Shown here: positions 8,890 through 19,106 of the stretch, in pieces | Numbering within the stretch: the stretch's first letter is position 1 | Layout: each line of letters begins with the position of its first letter | NCBI GenBank assembly: GCA_964480725.1 | Contig: CAYZQO010000022.1 | Coordinates: 1 to 64,000, forward strand | Origin: JAFGBI01 sp964480725 | GTDB lineage: Bacteria; Myxococcota_A; Polyangia; Polyangiales; Polyangiaceae | DNA length: 64,000 bases | Direction: 5' to 3' | Notes under the pieces: generated by a model | Told to the model about the DNA's origin: nothing | Seen by the model: only the letters and a program-made list of their open reading frames with translations | Databases searched by the model: none | Program-made: the position numbers and the translations under genes

Positions 8890-10746
8890 CGTCGGCAGCT
8901 ACGGTCGGCGGTTTCGCCGAGGAGCGCAAGGCCCTCGCCGGGGAGCGGTGGGCCCCCGCGCAGGTCGGTGCCCCCTCATCGCGCGGACCCGAGGGCTCGT
9001 GCGCGGCGCGCCAGCTCGGCGAACACCACCGCGTCCATCTCGCCGCGCAGCCGGAGGCGCCCCTCGCCCCGCCCCACGCTCAGCAGCAGCGGGCCCGGTG
9101 GCGCAGCCCCCTCGACCGCCTCGACCCCGAGCCGTCGCGGCGCGAGGAGCGCCGCGACGGTGACCTCGCGACCTGCCCGCTCCACCGCGGCGACCGCGCG
9201 CGGATCGGCAGCGAGCGAGGCGGCGGCGGCCCCGTCCGCCGCGAGCGAGCGGGCGAGCACGGCGCCGCCGCTCGCGCCGAGCGCGGCGTGCCCACGCCCG
9301 TCGGCGGCGAACCACCAGAGCTCGGTGCGGGGCGCCGGCGCGACCGTCGACGGCTGCGGCACGAACACGATCCGCGCCCGCGTCGCCGGCACCGCCGCGC
9401 CCGGCACCGGCGCGCGATCGATCGCCGCCGCCGGCGCTCCGAGGAAAGTCGACAGCGGCTCCACCAGGGCGTCCACCTCCATCGTGCGCAGCACCGCGCG
9501 CAGCGCCGCGTCGAAGGCCGTGGCGTCGGCCGCGTCAGTCTGCACCAGCAACGCGCGCCCCGCGTCGTCGGAGAGCACCCCGATAGCGAGCCGATCGCCG
9601 GTGGCCCGAGCCAGGCCAGTCGCGGCCCGCTCGAGAAGGACCCGGTCCCCAGCCGTGAGGCGCGACCCGAACAGGCGCGCCAGCGACGCCACCAGGGACG
9701 CCGCCTGGCGCTCGCGCCCGTCAGCCGTGGAGCGCCAGGTCACCGCCATCTCCACCCCGGCGGGCAGGGAGAGCAGCGACCGCGCCTCGCCGACGGGCAT
9801 CGCCCCGACGAGATCGCGCGCCGCCCCGCGCGCCGCGGGCACCAGCTCCCCGCCAAACTCGAGGCGCTCGGGCCCGAGATCGATGGTGAGTCGGAGCTCG
9901 TCGGCGCTCGCGATGCAGCCCCGCGCGGACTCGACGAGCCCGTCCAGGATCTCGATGACCGCGGCCGGCTCCGCGAAATCCGCGGCCCGGCCACCGTGCG
10001 CGGTGCGGCTCTGCCGTTCGAGCTGCTGGAGCCGCTCGCGCTCGCCCGCCCAACGCTCCCCCACGCGACGGGCGAGCACCGGCTCGAGCACCCCACGGGG
10101 CACGACGATCTCGATCGGGCCGGACGGCATCGCCCGCCGACCGAGCGTGCGCGCCGCGTAGGGGCCGAACCGCGCCAGATCCTCGGCACGCGCGCCGACG
10201 AGCAGGGAGTTACCGGTAACGCCGATTGTCGGCTCACCCGCACCGCCTCCCTCTCTCTCGAGCACGACGACGGTGGGCTCGAGCGTCTCCGCCGCCCGGT
10301 GCGTCGGCGACTGACCGGTGGTGAGCGCCGCGACCAGCTCCCTTCCGCTGCGCAGCGGCAGCGCCAGCACCAGACGCGGCGGCGCCGCGTCGACGACGAC
10401 CCCGGTGACCGGACGCTCCAGGGTCACCCCCGGTGCGTAGGACGCCGGGATCCCGAGGGCCTCGACCACGACGGCGGAGAAGCCGACGGGATGCAGCCCG
10501 ATCACCCGCTCGAGGACGGGCTGGGCGCGCCCCCAGACTGCCTCGGGCCGGGGAACGAAGATCTCGGCGAGCAGGCCCGCCGGTGCTGGGATCACCTCCG
10601 CGGGGGCGGCGCTCCCGATCGCCGGCGTCGGCGCGGCCTCGTTACAGCGGCAGGCCGGCGCCGTGAGCGCGGCGATCGAGAAGAGCAACGGGCCCCAGCG
10701 TCCCGCACGCGCGACCGCCGCGCGCCCGGGCCACGGACCGCAGCGA

Positions 10747-11241
<495 letters not shown>

Positions 11242-11456
11242 CGACCACGCTCCTCTCGCTTCGCCAAGACTTCCGGTGCCTCACGAGACGCGCGGCGTCA
11301 AGGGACGTCGGACCTTCCGTGTCCGTCCTCCCTCACGCCGGTCCCAAGCGCGAGCGGCACCGCGCCCGGAGGGCGCAACGTCACCCCCCGAGCCGAGCCG
11401 CTCCCGGCGTAACGGCGCCATCGACCCGGCTGCGACCGCCGGGTGGGCCGGCGGCA

Positions 11457-11927
11457 CTACTCGAGGGCCGCTCCCGCGTCGAGCTCCGCGAGCAGCGCCT
11501 CGAGCTCGGCGCGGACGTCGCGCAGCGTCGCGCGCAGCACGTCGGTGTCCCGCGTCGCCGGCGCCCAACCCGCCGCGACGGCAGCCGCCGTCGGCGCCGG
11601 CGTCACCGCGACCGCCCGGACGTCAGCCGCATCCGACGCTGCCTCGAGCGTTGCCGGCGCGACGAGGGGCTCCGTCCCGACCTCGCGAAGCCGCCGTCGC
11701 GCCCCCGCAATGGTGAAGCCCTGCACGTACAACAGGTCCTTGACCCGCATCAGCTTCTCGACGTCCCGCCGGGAGTAGATCCGCTGCCCCTTGCGCGACT
11801 TCTGCGGGCGTATCGAGCGAAACTCCGTCTCCCAGTAGCGCAGGACGTGCGGCTCGACCCCCACGATCCCGGCGACCTCGCCGATCCGGTAGTAGAGCTT
11901 GTGCAGGTCAGCCACGCCCTCTTCCAT
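11457..11927 (-). CDS. MerR-family transcriptional regulator
   Basis: A 156-residue protein. An N-terminal winged helix-turn-helix (about 10-80) has the MerR signature YRIGEVAGIVGVEPHVLRYW, then RKGQRIYSRRDVEKL. After about 85 the sequence becomes Ala/Thr/Val-rich, followed by a C-terminal helix (DVRAELEALLAELDAG) that could dimerise. No Cys cluster for metal sensing is seen, so the ligand is unknown. It lies 9 bp after ihfA; the ihfA-merR pair is a frequent neighbourhood in Deltaproteobacteria, where this regulator often has no assigned effector. Confidence 0.88.
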   Translation of the reverse strand: MEEGVADLHKLYYRIGEVAGIVGVEPHVLRYWETEFRSIRPQKSRKGQRIYSRRDVEKLMRVKDLLYVQGFTIAGARRRLREVGTEPLVAPATLEAASDAADVRAVAVTPAPTAAAVAAGWAPATRDTDVLRATLRDVRAELEALLAELDAGAALE

Positions 11928-11936
11928 CGACCCTGC

Positions 11937-12281
11937 TCACTCCTCGCGACCGGCACTCGACCCCTGACGCTCGGGGTCGTCGCCGTCGTCGCCACCGTCG
12001 TGTCGGTCGTTCAACGCCTGCTTCAAGAGCTGGCTGGCCTTGAAGTTGAGCACCCGTCGCTCGGTGATGACGATCGGGTTTCCGGTCTGGGGGTTTCTCC
12101 CCTGACGCTGACGCTTGTCGCGCAGAACGAAGTTGCCAAACCCCGAGATCTTGATCTTTTCCCCCCGGCCGAGCGTCTCCTTGAGCGTCTCGAAGACGAG
12201 ATCCACCAGATCGGCCGACTCCTTCTTCGAGAAGCCGCCGAGCCGCGAGTAGACCGCCTGGACGATTTCGGCCTTGGTCAT
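11937..12281 (-). CDS. ihfA: Integration host factor alpha subunit
   Basis: A 114-residue HU/IHF protein. It starts MTKAEIVQAVYSRLGG and carries KISGFGNFVLRDKRQRQGRNPQTG, the beta-arm region whose Pro inserts between base pairs, then RRVLNFKASQLLKQ. The length and the ERRVLNFKAS-type ending favour IHF-alpha over HU. An acidic tail (about 97-114) is extra. It bends DNA and supports replication, recombination and sigma-54 promoters such as the one at 220-234. It is the first gene of the ihfA-merR unit, with a plausible promoter at 12350-12377. Confidence 0.9.
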   Translation of the reverse strand: MTKAEIVQAVYSRLGGFSKKESADLVDLVFETLKETLGRGEKIKISGFGNFVLRDKRQRQGRNPQTGNPIVITERRVLNFKASQLLKQALNDRHDGGDDGDDPERQGSSAGREE

Positions 12282-12349
12282 GGATCTCCCCTACTCCATC
12301 GCTGTCGCGGGTCCGAGGTGGCCGAGCGGGCGCGCCGAGCCTACCAACG

Positions 12350-12377
12350 ATGGTACTCCGCCGGGCTCGGTTGTCCA
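12350..12377 (-). promoter_or_regulatory. Possible sigma-70 promoter of ihfA
   Basis: On the minus strand TGGACA (-35, 12372-12377) is followed after 16 bases by TACCAT (-10, 12350-12355), about 70 bp upstream of the ihfA start. This is one mismatch at -35 and two at -10. Confidence 0.4.
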
Positions 12378-12555
12378 TTGAGGGGCCCGCCCCGCACGCT
12401 GGGGTGCCATGAGTCGGCGACACACCGCGAGGTGACGCTCACCGCGACACACCGCGCCGGCCGTTTGGCCGTCGGAACCGGTGATCCTTTCCGCGCCGCC
12501 CACTCCGCGTCGCCGCGGGAGCGGCGACGACGGTCCGGCGAGACGACTGGGCGGG

Positions 12556-14061
12556 TCAGGCAGCACGCGCGACGTGAGCGGGCGCCGCCGGGGCCGGCGC
12601 CGGGACCGAGATGCGCTCGGCCCGACGACGCGCCGATTGCTCGGAGATGACGAGGTAGGACACGTACCCGTACCCCGCCGCGAAGAGCGCGGCGAAGGGC
12701 CCCGCGAAGTAATGGCCGTGCTGGAACGCCGCGACCACGGTGGTGAGGGAGACGGCGGAGAGCACCATCTCGACCCACGGGAGCTGCGCCGCCTGCCAGT
12801 AACGCCCCGCGTGCTCGCCCTTCTTGGGGGTGCGCACGAACTCACCCGCCATACCGCGCATCCCCGACCAGACCGCGCGGGACTGATTCGGCGCGAGGCC
12901 CGCGTTGAGCGCCACCAGGACCGGAAGCCGCACCAGCGCCGCCAACAGCGAGCGCCCCTGCGCCAGGTTGGCGAGCCCGTAGAAGAGGGCGAGCGAGCCG
13001 GTGGTCGCCAGCGTGATCGGGAAGTCGACGAGGAGCATGTCCTCGAGCGAAGACGCCGGCATGAAGGTCACGGTCGGCAGGAGCAGCACGGTGAGCGCGA
13101 CGATCAGCGGATAGGCGAAGTGCGGCGTGAGGTGGAACAGCGCCTCCAGCTTCTGCGCCAACGACAGGTCGCTCGCGAACACGCGCCCGAGGGTCTTCCG
13201 CGCGGTCTGGACCGTCCCCTTGGCCCAGCGGAACTGCTGGGCGCGGAACGCCGACATGTCCTCCGGCAGCTCCGACGGCGTCAGGACGTCCGCGCGATAG
13301 ACGAACTTCCAGCCCCGCAGCTGGGCCCGGTAGCTCAGGTCGAGGTCCTCGGTGATGGTGTCGTGCTGCCACCCGCCGGCGTCGTCGATGGCCTGACGCC
13401 GCCACACCCCGCCCGTGCCCGAGAAGTTCCACAGCAGCCCTGCCGCTGAACGCACGCGGTTCTCCACCAGGTGGTGCCCGTCGAGCATGAGCGCCTGCAC
13501 GCTGGTGAGCAGGTTCAGGCTCCGGTTCAGGTGATCCCAGCGCGTCTGCACCACCGCCACCCGCGAGTCGCGGAAGTTTCCGACCACGGAGCGGAGGAAG
13601 CTCGCCTGCGGGATGAAGTCCGCGTCGAAGATCGCGACCAGCTCACCGCGGGCGGTGCCGAGCCCGAAGTCGAGGGCGCCCGCCTTGTAGCCAACGCGAT
13701 CCGGGCGGCGCAGGTACTGCGCGTCGATCCCGTCCCGCCGGAGCGCCTCCACGGCGGCTTCGGCGATGGTGCGCGTCTCGTCGGAAGAGTCGTCGAGGAC
13801 CTGGATCTCGAAGCGGTCGCGCGGGTAGTCCATCCGGCCCGTGGCCTCGATGAGCCGGCGGGCGACGGTCGCCTCGTTGTACATCGGGAGCTGGATGGTC
13901 ACGAACGGCAGCTCGCCGGCCGGAACGTCCACCGTCCGGGCCATCGCCCGGATCTGCTCATGGTGCCAGAGCGCCCGCGCGACGAGGTGGGCGCGGTGCA
14001 GCCCGAACAGGCAGAGCGAGACGAAGCAGACGAAATAGGCGAGCACGAGTGCGAGGACCAT
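12556..14061 (-). CDS. Processive membrane glycosyltransferase, GT2 (cellulose-synthase-like)
   Basis: A 501-residue inner-membrane enzyme. One N-terminal helix (1-20) precedes a GT-A domain with VTIQLPMYNE, Asp90/91 in LDDSSDET, the DxD in FDADF (146-148), TEDLDL (Glu238-Asp239) and QQFRWAKG (the Q(Q/R)xxRW box, 276-280). This full set marks processive beta-glycan synthases. Around five further membrane segments follow (about 305-470), then an Ala/Pro tail. It probably polymerises a sugar from a UDP- or GDP-donor and moves it across the membrane. It has no PilZ domain and no BcsB neighbour, so I do not call it cellulose synthase. It is divergent from polA. Confidence 0.9.
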   Translation of the reverse strand: MVLALVLAYFVCFVSLCLFGLHRAHLVARALWHHEQIRAMARTVDVPAGELPFVTIQLPMYNEATVARRLIEATGRMDYPRDRFEIQVLDDSSDETRTIAEAAVEALRRDGIDAQYLRRPDRVGYKAGALDFGLGTARGELVAIFDADFIPQASFLRSVVGNFRDSRVAVVQTRWDHLNRSLNLLTSVQALMLDGHHLVENRVRSAAGLLWNFSGTGGVWRRQAIDDAGGWQHDTITEDLDLSYRAQLRGWKFVYRADVLTPSELPEDMSAFRAQQFRWAKGTVQTARKTLGRVFASDLSLAQKLEALFHLTPHFAYPLIVALTVLLLPTVTFMPASSLEDMLLVDFPITLATTGSLALFYGLANLAQGRSLLAALVRLPVLVALNAGLAPNQSRAVWSGMRGMAGEFVRTPKKGEHAGRYWQAAQLPWVEMVLSAVSLTTVVAAFQHGHYFAGPFAALFAAGYGYVSYLVISEQSARRRAERISVPAPAPAAPAHVARAA

Positions 14062-14226
14062 GGCGCTTGAAAAACGCTTACCATCCGCGCCGATCGGCGA
14101 TTGTCACCCCAGCGTAATCAATTGCTAACCTTTGTCGGTCGAGGGAGGGGTTCGTCGCCGCTTTCCCTCCATCGTCACCCTTCCCCGCGGCTGGCCGCCC
14201 GGGGCAGGGGGCGGTAAGCGGGGGCC
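14062..14226. promoter_or_regulatory. Divergent promoter region (GT2 / polA) with 12-bp palindrome
   Basis: This 165-bp stretch separates two divergent starts and holds an AT-richer pocket (about 14100-14135). CGCCGATCGGCG at 14088-14099 is a perfect 12-bp palindrome and a candidate operator. On the minus strand TTAGCA and GACAAT, 17 bases apart, could serve the GT2 gene. No strong promoter for polA stands out. Confidence 0.35.
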
Positions 14227-16989
14227 ATGGCCACGCGGATGTTCGACCCCGGAGCCGAGGACGTCCTCTACCTCGTGGACCTGAGCGGCTACGTCTTCCG
14301 CGCCTACCACGCGCTCGCCCCCCTCACGAACGCCGCCGGCGAGCCGACGCACGCGGTGTACGGCACCATCACGATGCTGGACCGGACCCTCCGGCAGCGT
14401 CGGCCGCGGCGCCTCGCGGTGGCGATGGACGCGCCCTGCCCGAGCTTCCGGAAGGCGATCTACCCGGCGTACAAGGCCAACCGCGCGACGCCGCCCGAAG
14501 ATCTGGTGGTCCAGTTCCCGCGCGTCGCGGCCGTCATCGGCGCCCTCTCCATCCCGATCCTGCAGCACGACGGCCTGGAGGCGGACGACCTCATCGCCAC
14601 CGGCGTCCGCCTGGCGCGCGAACAAGGGCTCCGGGTGGTCATCGTGAGCGCCGACAAGGACCTCATGCAGCTCGTCGGCGACGATGTGCTGCTCTGGGAC
14701 TCCATGCGCGATCGCGTCGTCGGTCCGCCGGAGGTCGTGGAGCGGTTCGGGGTCGAGGTCGCCCAGCTCGGAGACCTGCTCGCCCTGATGGGCGACTCCT
14801 CGGACAACATCCCGGGCGTGCCGTCCGTGGGGCCCAAGACAGCCCGGGATCTGCTCCTCGAGCACGGGACGCTCGGGGCGCTCTACGCCGCGCTCGACCG
14901 CGTCCCTCGCGCCAAGCTCCGCGAGACGCTCGCACAGCATCGGGACCAGGCCCTCCTCAGCCGCGTGCTGGTGACGCTCCGCACCGACGCCCCGATCGAC
15001 CCGGATCTCGAGCGACTCCGGCCGGGTCCCCCGGACGTGGTCCGACTCCGCGCGCTCTACGCCGATCTCGGCTTCCAACGCCTCCTCACCGCGCTCGAGG
15101 AGCCGGGCACGACGCCCCCACCGGCGGACGGGACGCCAGGGCCCGGTGCGCAGCCCGCGGTGCCGCACGCCGCCGTCGCCGCAGGAGCGCCGCCTCCCCC
15201 CGAGGTGACGGTCATCGACGATCCGGCGAGCCTCGAGGCGCTCGTCGAGCGCGCCCTCCTGGCGCCGCGCATCGCGCTTTCCGTGGAGCCCCTCCGCGAG
15301 GAGCGCCTCGGCGCGGCGCTCGCGGGGATCGGGATCGCCCTCGACCCGGGGCGCGGCTACTTCCTGCCCCTGGCACCGGCGGGCCCCGACGCCGACGGGA
15401 CCGCCCCCGCGCCCGCCACTCGGGCGGCGCTCGCCCGGCTGCTCGGGGCGCCAGGCCTCGCGCGCGTCCTGCACGACGCCAAGCGGACCGCGGTGCACCT
15501 CTCGTCGATCGGGCTCGAGCTCGGCCCGGCGCGGCACGACACGCTGCTGATGAGCTACCTGCTCGATCCGGAGGCGCGCCACGACCTCGCGACGCTCTGC
15601 CCCCGTGAGCTCGGCATCGCGCCCCCGAACCGCGCGGACGTCGCGCGCGCGACGCGCGGCAAGCGCGTGGACCTCGACGGGGTCCCCACCGCGGCCCTCG
15701 CCGGGCTGGTGGGGGGCCAGGCCCCACTGCTGCTCGGCCTCTGCGACCGCCTCGAGCCGCGCCTCGCCGATGAAGGCCTCACCGACCTGTACGAGCGCGT
15801 CGAGCTGCCGCTGGCGCGGATCCTGGCGCGGATGGAGCTCGATGGCGTGCTCGTGGATCGCGAGCGACTCCGCGACCTCGGCGGGCACATCGACACGGAG
15901 CTCGCCCGCCTCGAGCAAGCAGCGAGGCGCGTCGTCGGCCGAGACTTCAACGTGCATTCGCCGCGCCAGCTCGAGCGGATCCTGTTCGACGAGCTGGGCC
16001 TCAAGCCCGTCCGGAGAACCAAGACCTCCCGCTCGACGGACGCGGAGACGCTCGAGGCGCTGGCGGGCCAGCACGAACTGCCGCGCGTCGTCCTCGAGGT
16101 GCGCCAGCTCGCCAAGCTGAAGGGGACCTACGTCGACGCCCTCCCGGCGTTGATGAGCGCCGTCACCGGGCGCATCCACACCTGCTGGGAGCAGGCGGTG
16201 ACGGCCACGGGACGCCTCTCCTCGAGCGACCCGAACTTGCAGAACATCCCCATCCGCACCGAGCTCGGACGGCAGATCCGGGCCGCCTTCGTCGCCCCTC
16301 CCGGGCAGAGCCTGGTGAGCGCCGACTACTCGCAGATCGAGCTCCGCGTCCTCGCCCATCTGTCGGCCGATCCGGTGCTGATCGACGCTTTCCGCCGAGG
16401 CCAAGACATCCACACCCGCACCGCCATGGAAGTCTTCGACGTCACCGAGGCCGGGGTGACGCCGGAGCTTCGGCGCCGGGCGAAGGCGGTCAATTTCGGG
16501 GTCATCTACGGTCAGGGTGACCTCGGGCTCGCCAAGAGCCTCGGCATCCCCCGCGCGGAGGCGTCGAGCTTCATCGCGGCGTACTACCGCCGCTACCCCG
16601 GCGTGCGCCGCTTCATGGACGAGACGATCGAACGAGCTCGAGCCGGCGAAGCGGTGCGCAGCATGCTGGGCCGACGGCGCCTGGTGCCCGATATCGGCAG
16701 CGCCAACCGCGCCCTGCGGCTCGCGGCCGAGCGGGTCGCCATGAACCTGCCCATCCAGGGCTCGGCGGCCGACCTGTTCAAGCTCGCGATGCTCGCCTTC
16801 GCCACCCCGCCGACGCCGGGCGCGCGCATGGTCCTCACCGTCCACGACGAGCTCGTGTTCGAGGTCCCCGACGAGGAGGTCGCGGCCGCTCGCGCTGCCA
16901 TCCGCCGCACCATGGAGGAGGCCTTCCCCCTGACGGTCCCGCTCGTGGTCGACATCGGCGCCGGACGGGACTGGAACGCCGCCCACTGA
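14227..16989 (+). CDS. polA: DNA polymerase I
   Basis: A 920-residue family A polymerase. The 5'-3' nuclease (1-290) has LVDLSGYVFRAYHAL, the YKANR arch and the DSSDNIPGVPSVGPKTA helix-hairpin-helix. The polymerase domain (about 520-920) has DYSQIELRVLAH (motif A), RRRAKAVNFGVIYG (motif B) and VLTVHDELVFEV (motif C). The middle domain keeps the 3'-5' exonuclease position, but its metal ligands are gone: the FDTE site reads LSVE (Ser352 for Asp), the second site has Thr421 for Asp, and the YxxxD site is absent. It therefore should make and process DNA (Okazaki fragments, repair) without proofreading. A Pro/Ala linker lies at about 293-328. The start ATG 14227 has a normal family beginning. Confidence 0.96.
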   Translation: MATRMFDPGAEDVLYLVDLSGYVFRAYHALAPLTNAAGEPTHAVYGTITMLDRTLRQRRPRRLAVAMDAPCPSFRKAIYPAYKANRATPPEDLVVQFPRVAAVIGALSIPILQHDGLEADDLIATGVRLAREQGLRVVIVSADKDLMQLVGDDVLLWDSMRDRVVGPPEVVERFGVEVAQLGDLLALMGDSSDNIPGVPSVGPKTARDLLLEHGTLGALYAALDRVPRAKLRETLAQHRDQALLSRVLVTLRTDAPIDPDLERLRPGPPDVVRLRALYADLGFQRLLTALEEPGTTPPPADGTPGPGAQPAVPHAAVAAGAPPPPEVTVIDDPASLEALVERALLAPRIALSVEPLREERLGAALAGIGIALDPGRGYFLPLAPAGPDADGTAPAPATRAALARLLGAPGLARVLHDAKRTAVHLSSIGLELGPARHDTLLMSYLLDPEARHDLATLCPRELGIAPPNRADVARATRGKRVDLDGVPTAALAGLVGGQAPLLLGLCDRLEPRLADEGLTDLYERVELPLARILARMELDGVLVDRERLRDLGGHIDTELARLEQAARRVVGRDFNVHSPRQLERILFDELGLKPVRRTKTSRSTDAETLEALAGQHELPRVVLEVRQLAKLKGTYVDALPALMSAVTGRIHTCWEQAVTATGRLSSSDPNLQNIPIRTELGRQIRAAFVAPPGQSLVSADYSQIELRVLAHLSADPVLIDAFRRGQDIHTRTAMEVFDVTEAGVTPELRRRAKAVNFGVIYGQGDLGLAKSLGIPRAEASSFIAAYYRRYPGVRRFMDETIERARAGEAVRSMLGRRRLVPDIGSANRALRLAAERVAMNLPIQGSAADLFKLAMLAFATPPTPGARMVLTVHDELVFEVPDEEVAAARAAIRRTMEEAFPLTVPLVVDIGAGRDWNAAH

Positions 16990-17041
16990 CGCTATCGGGT
17001 GACTTCCGCGCCGGTCGAGTGGTAGAGGTCCGACCGCGAGG

Positions 17042-18352
17042 ATGTCGGCCGCGGTCCCCCCCCCCGTGCTGATCCTCGGCGCGGGGCTGACGGGCCTGAG
17101 CGCCGCCGTCCACCTGCGCGACCACCGAGTGCCTTGTCGGCTCCTCGAGCGCTCGACCGAGGTCGGCGGTCACGCCCGGACGCGCGAGGTGCGCGGGTTT
17201 CGCTTCGACCTCACCGGACACCTCCTCCACCTCCGCGATCCGGCGCTGCGCGAACGGGTGCTCGGCTGGCTCGACGGCGACGGCCTCGAGCTCGACCGCC
17301 GCAGCCGGGTCCAGTCCCGCGGGACCCTGACCCGCTACCCCTTCCAGTCGAACGCGCACGGCCTGCCGCCGCGGGTCGCCTACGACTGCGTGATGGGCTT
17401 CCTCGCCGCCCGAACCGCCCCCCCGGGGCCGCCGCCACGGAGCTTCGCCGAGTTCTGTCGCCAGCGCTTCGGGGACGGGATCAGCGAGCACTTCATGATC
17501 CCATACAACGAGCGCCTGTGGGGGGTCCCGGCCGACGAGATCGCCTGCGACTGGTGCGACCGCTTCGTCCCCGTTCCCACCGTGGAGCAGGTCATCGCGG
17601 GAGCGGTGGGGCTCGCCGACGAAGAGGTCGGCTACAACGCCCGCTTCCTGTATCCCCGCCGCGGCATCGGCGCCCTCGCGACGGCGATGCACCGGGAGCT
17701 CGGCTGGACGGCCGAGCTCGGCGTCGCGCCGACGGCCGTGGACCTCGCGCACCGTGAGGTCCACTTCCCCGACGGCGTGGCCCGCTACGAGGCGCTGGTG
17801 AGCACCATCCCGCTGCCCTCGCTGGTGCGCCTGCTCGTCGCCGCGCCGACGGAGATCCGAGCGGCGGCAGCCGCGCTCCGCGCCACGCACCTTCACTACC
17901 TCGACGTCGGGGTCGAGGCGCCAGCGCGGGCGGACCACCATTGGGTCTACTTGCCGGAGCCCGAGCAGCCCTTCTACCGCATCGGCTGTTACTCGAACCT
18001 CTCGCCCGAGCTGGCCCCGCCGGGGAAGAGCAACTACTACGTGGAGCTCGTCGATCGCGCCCCGCCCGCGCTCGATCGCCTGGTGCCGAGGGTGGCCGCG
18101 GCGCTCCGCGCCCTCGGGTACATCGGCCCCACCGACGCGATCGGGTTCGTTGAGGCTCGCCGCCTCGAGCCCGCCTACGTCCTCTTGGATCACCACCACG
18201 CCGCTGCCACCGCACAGCTGCACGAGTTCTTCGCGGCGCACGGCGTCTTCAGCGCGGGCCGCTACGGCGGGTGGAACTACTCCTCGATGGAGGACGCGCT
18301 CGCCTTCGGCCGGGACGCGGCGCGAGGGGCGATGGAGCTGGTTGGTGCCTGA
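17042..18352 (+). CDS. FAD-dependent oxidoreductase (amine-oxidase / protoporphyrinogen-oxidase fold)
   Basis: A 436-residue flavoprotein with an N-terminal Rossmann motif GAGLTGLSAAVHL (Gly13-x-Gly15-xx-Gly18), Glu36 at the ribose position and the GG-doublet (EVGGHAR). A C-terminal FAD stretch reads GRYGGWNYSSMEDAL. Related proteins occur in polysaccharide gene clusters near UDP-galactopyranose-mutase-like enzymes, which fits the coupled GT2 downstream; the actual substrate is unknown. A run of ten C (17056-17065) falls in codons 5-8. The stop overlaps the GTG start of the next gene by 8 bp (18345-18352), indicating translational coupling. Confidence 0.8.
   Translation: MSAAVPPPVLILGAGLTGLSAAVHLRDHRVPCRLLERSTEVGGHARTREVRGFRFDLTGHLLHLRDPALRERVLGWLDGDGLELDRRSRVQSRGTLTRYPFQSNAHGLPPRVAYDCVMGFLAARTAPPGPPPRSFAEFCRQRFGDGISEHFMIPYNERLWGVPADEIACDWCDRFVPVPTVEQVIAGAVGLADEEVGYNARFLYPRRGIGALATAMHRELGWTAELGVAPTAVDLAHREVHFPDGVARYEALVSTIPLPSLVRLLVAAPTEIRAAAAALRATHLHYLDVGVEAPARADHHWVYLPEPEQPFYRIGCYSNLSPELAPPGKSNYYVELVDRAPPALDRLVPRVAAALRALGYIGPTDAIGFVEARRLEPAYVLLDHHHAAATAQLHEFFAAHGVFSAGRYGGWNYSSMEDALAFGRDAARGAMELVGA
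17056..17065 (+). repeat. C10 homopolymer tract at a gene start
   Basis: Ten consecutive C, encoding the end of Val5 and Pro6-Pro8 of the FAD oxidoreductase. A one-base length change would shift the frame after about eight residues and remove the enzyme. Confidence 0.8.
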
Positions 18353-19067
18353 GCCGGCGATCCCGCCCCGGATCACCTTCGTGATCCCGATCTACAACGA
18401 GGAGGCGATCCTCCACGCCGCCGTGGTGGACCTGCGGGAGCGGCTGGCCCCGCTCGGCTGGTCCTACGAGGTGATCCTGGCGCAGAATGGCTCCACCGAC
18501 GGGACGGTGCGGGTCGCCGAGGGCCTCTCCGCCAAGTACCCCGAGGTGAGCCTCCTGTCGGTGGAGGAACCGAACTACGGCCAGGCGCTGCGGCGCGGGA
18601 TCCTCCGGGCGCGCGGCGAGCTGGTGATCTGCGAGGAGATCGACCTCTGCGACGTGGATTTCCACGTCCGCGCGGTCGAACTGCTGGAGTGTGACGCGGC
18701 GGAGCTGGTCATCGGATCCAAGCTGGTGGGCGGCGCCGCCGACGAGCGGCCCTTCCTCCGCCACGCCGCGAGCCTGCTCTACAGCGGTCTGCTCCGCGTC
18801 CTGCTCGGGTTCGAGGGGACCGACACGCACGGGCTCAAGGCCTTCCGCCGCGAGGCGATGGTCGACCTGGTCCGCGCCTGCGTGGTCGATCGCGACGTCT
18901 TCGCCAGCGAGCTCGTGATCCGCGCCTACCGCGCCCGCCGGCGCGTCGTCGAGATCCCCGTCCGCGTCATCGAGAAGCGCCCACCATCGATCGATCTGTT
19001 GCGGCGCGTCCCGGGGGTGGTGAGCCGCCTCGTCCAACTCTGGCGCGCGATTCGGCGCGGCGGGTGA
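18345..19067 (+). CDS. Family 2 glycosyltransferase
   Basis: A 240-residue GT-A enzyme. The true start is GTG 18345 (MPEPAIPP...), overlapping the preceding stop; longer readings from 18150 run through the oxidoreductase in another frame. It shows TFVIPIYNEE, QNGSTDGT (Asn for the first Asp of the common DDGSTDGT) and ICEEIDLCDVDF in the metal-binding region. No membrane anchor is predicted, although the end is basic (VSRLVQLWRAIRRGG). The size and motifs resemble dolichol- or polyprenyl-phosphate sugar transferases. It probably adds a sugar to a lipid carrier or glycan in the same pathway as the coupled flavoprotein. Confidence 0.85.
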   Translation: MPEPAIPPRITFVIPIYNEEAILHAAVVDLRERLAPLGWSYEVILAQNGSTDGTVRVAEGLSAKYPEVSLLSVEEPNYGQALRRGILRARGELVICEEIDLCDVDFHVRAVELLECDAAELVIGSKLVGGAADERPFLRHAASLLYSGLLRVLLGFEGTDTHGLKAFRREAMVDLVRACVVDRDVFASELVIRAYRARRRVVEIPVRVIEKRPPSIDLLRRVPGVVSRLVQLWRAIRRGG

Positions 19068-19106
19068 GCTTTGGCCCGCGGCCCGCACCCGCCCGGCGGC
19101 CCCATC

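Noticed and set aside
14125..16986. A 953-residue minus-strand frame opposite polA
   Set aside because: polA has complete motifs on the plus strand; the antisense frame is low-complexity and Arg/Glu-rich.
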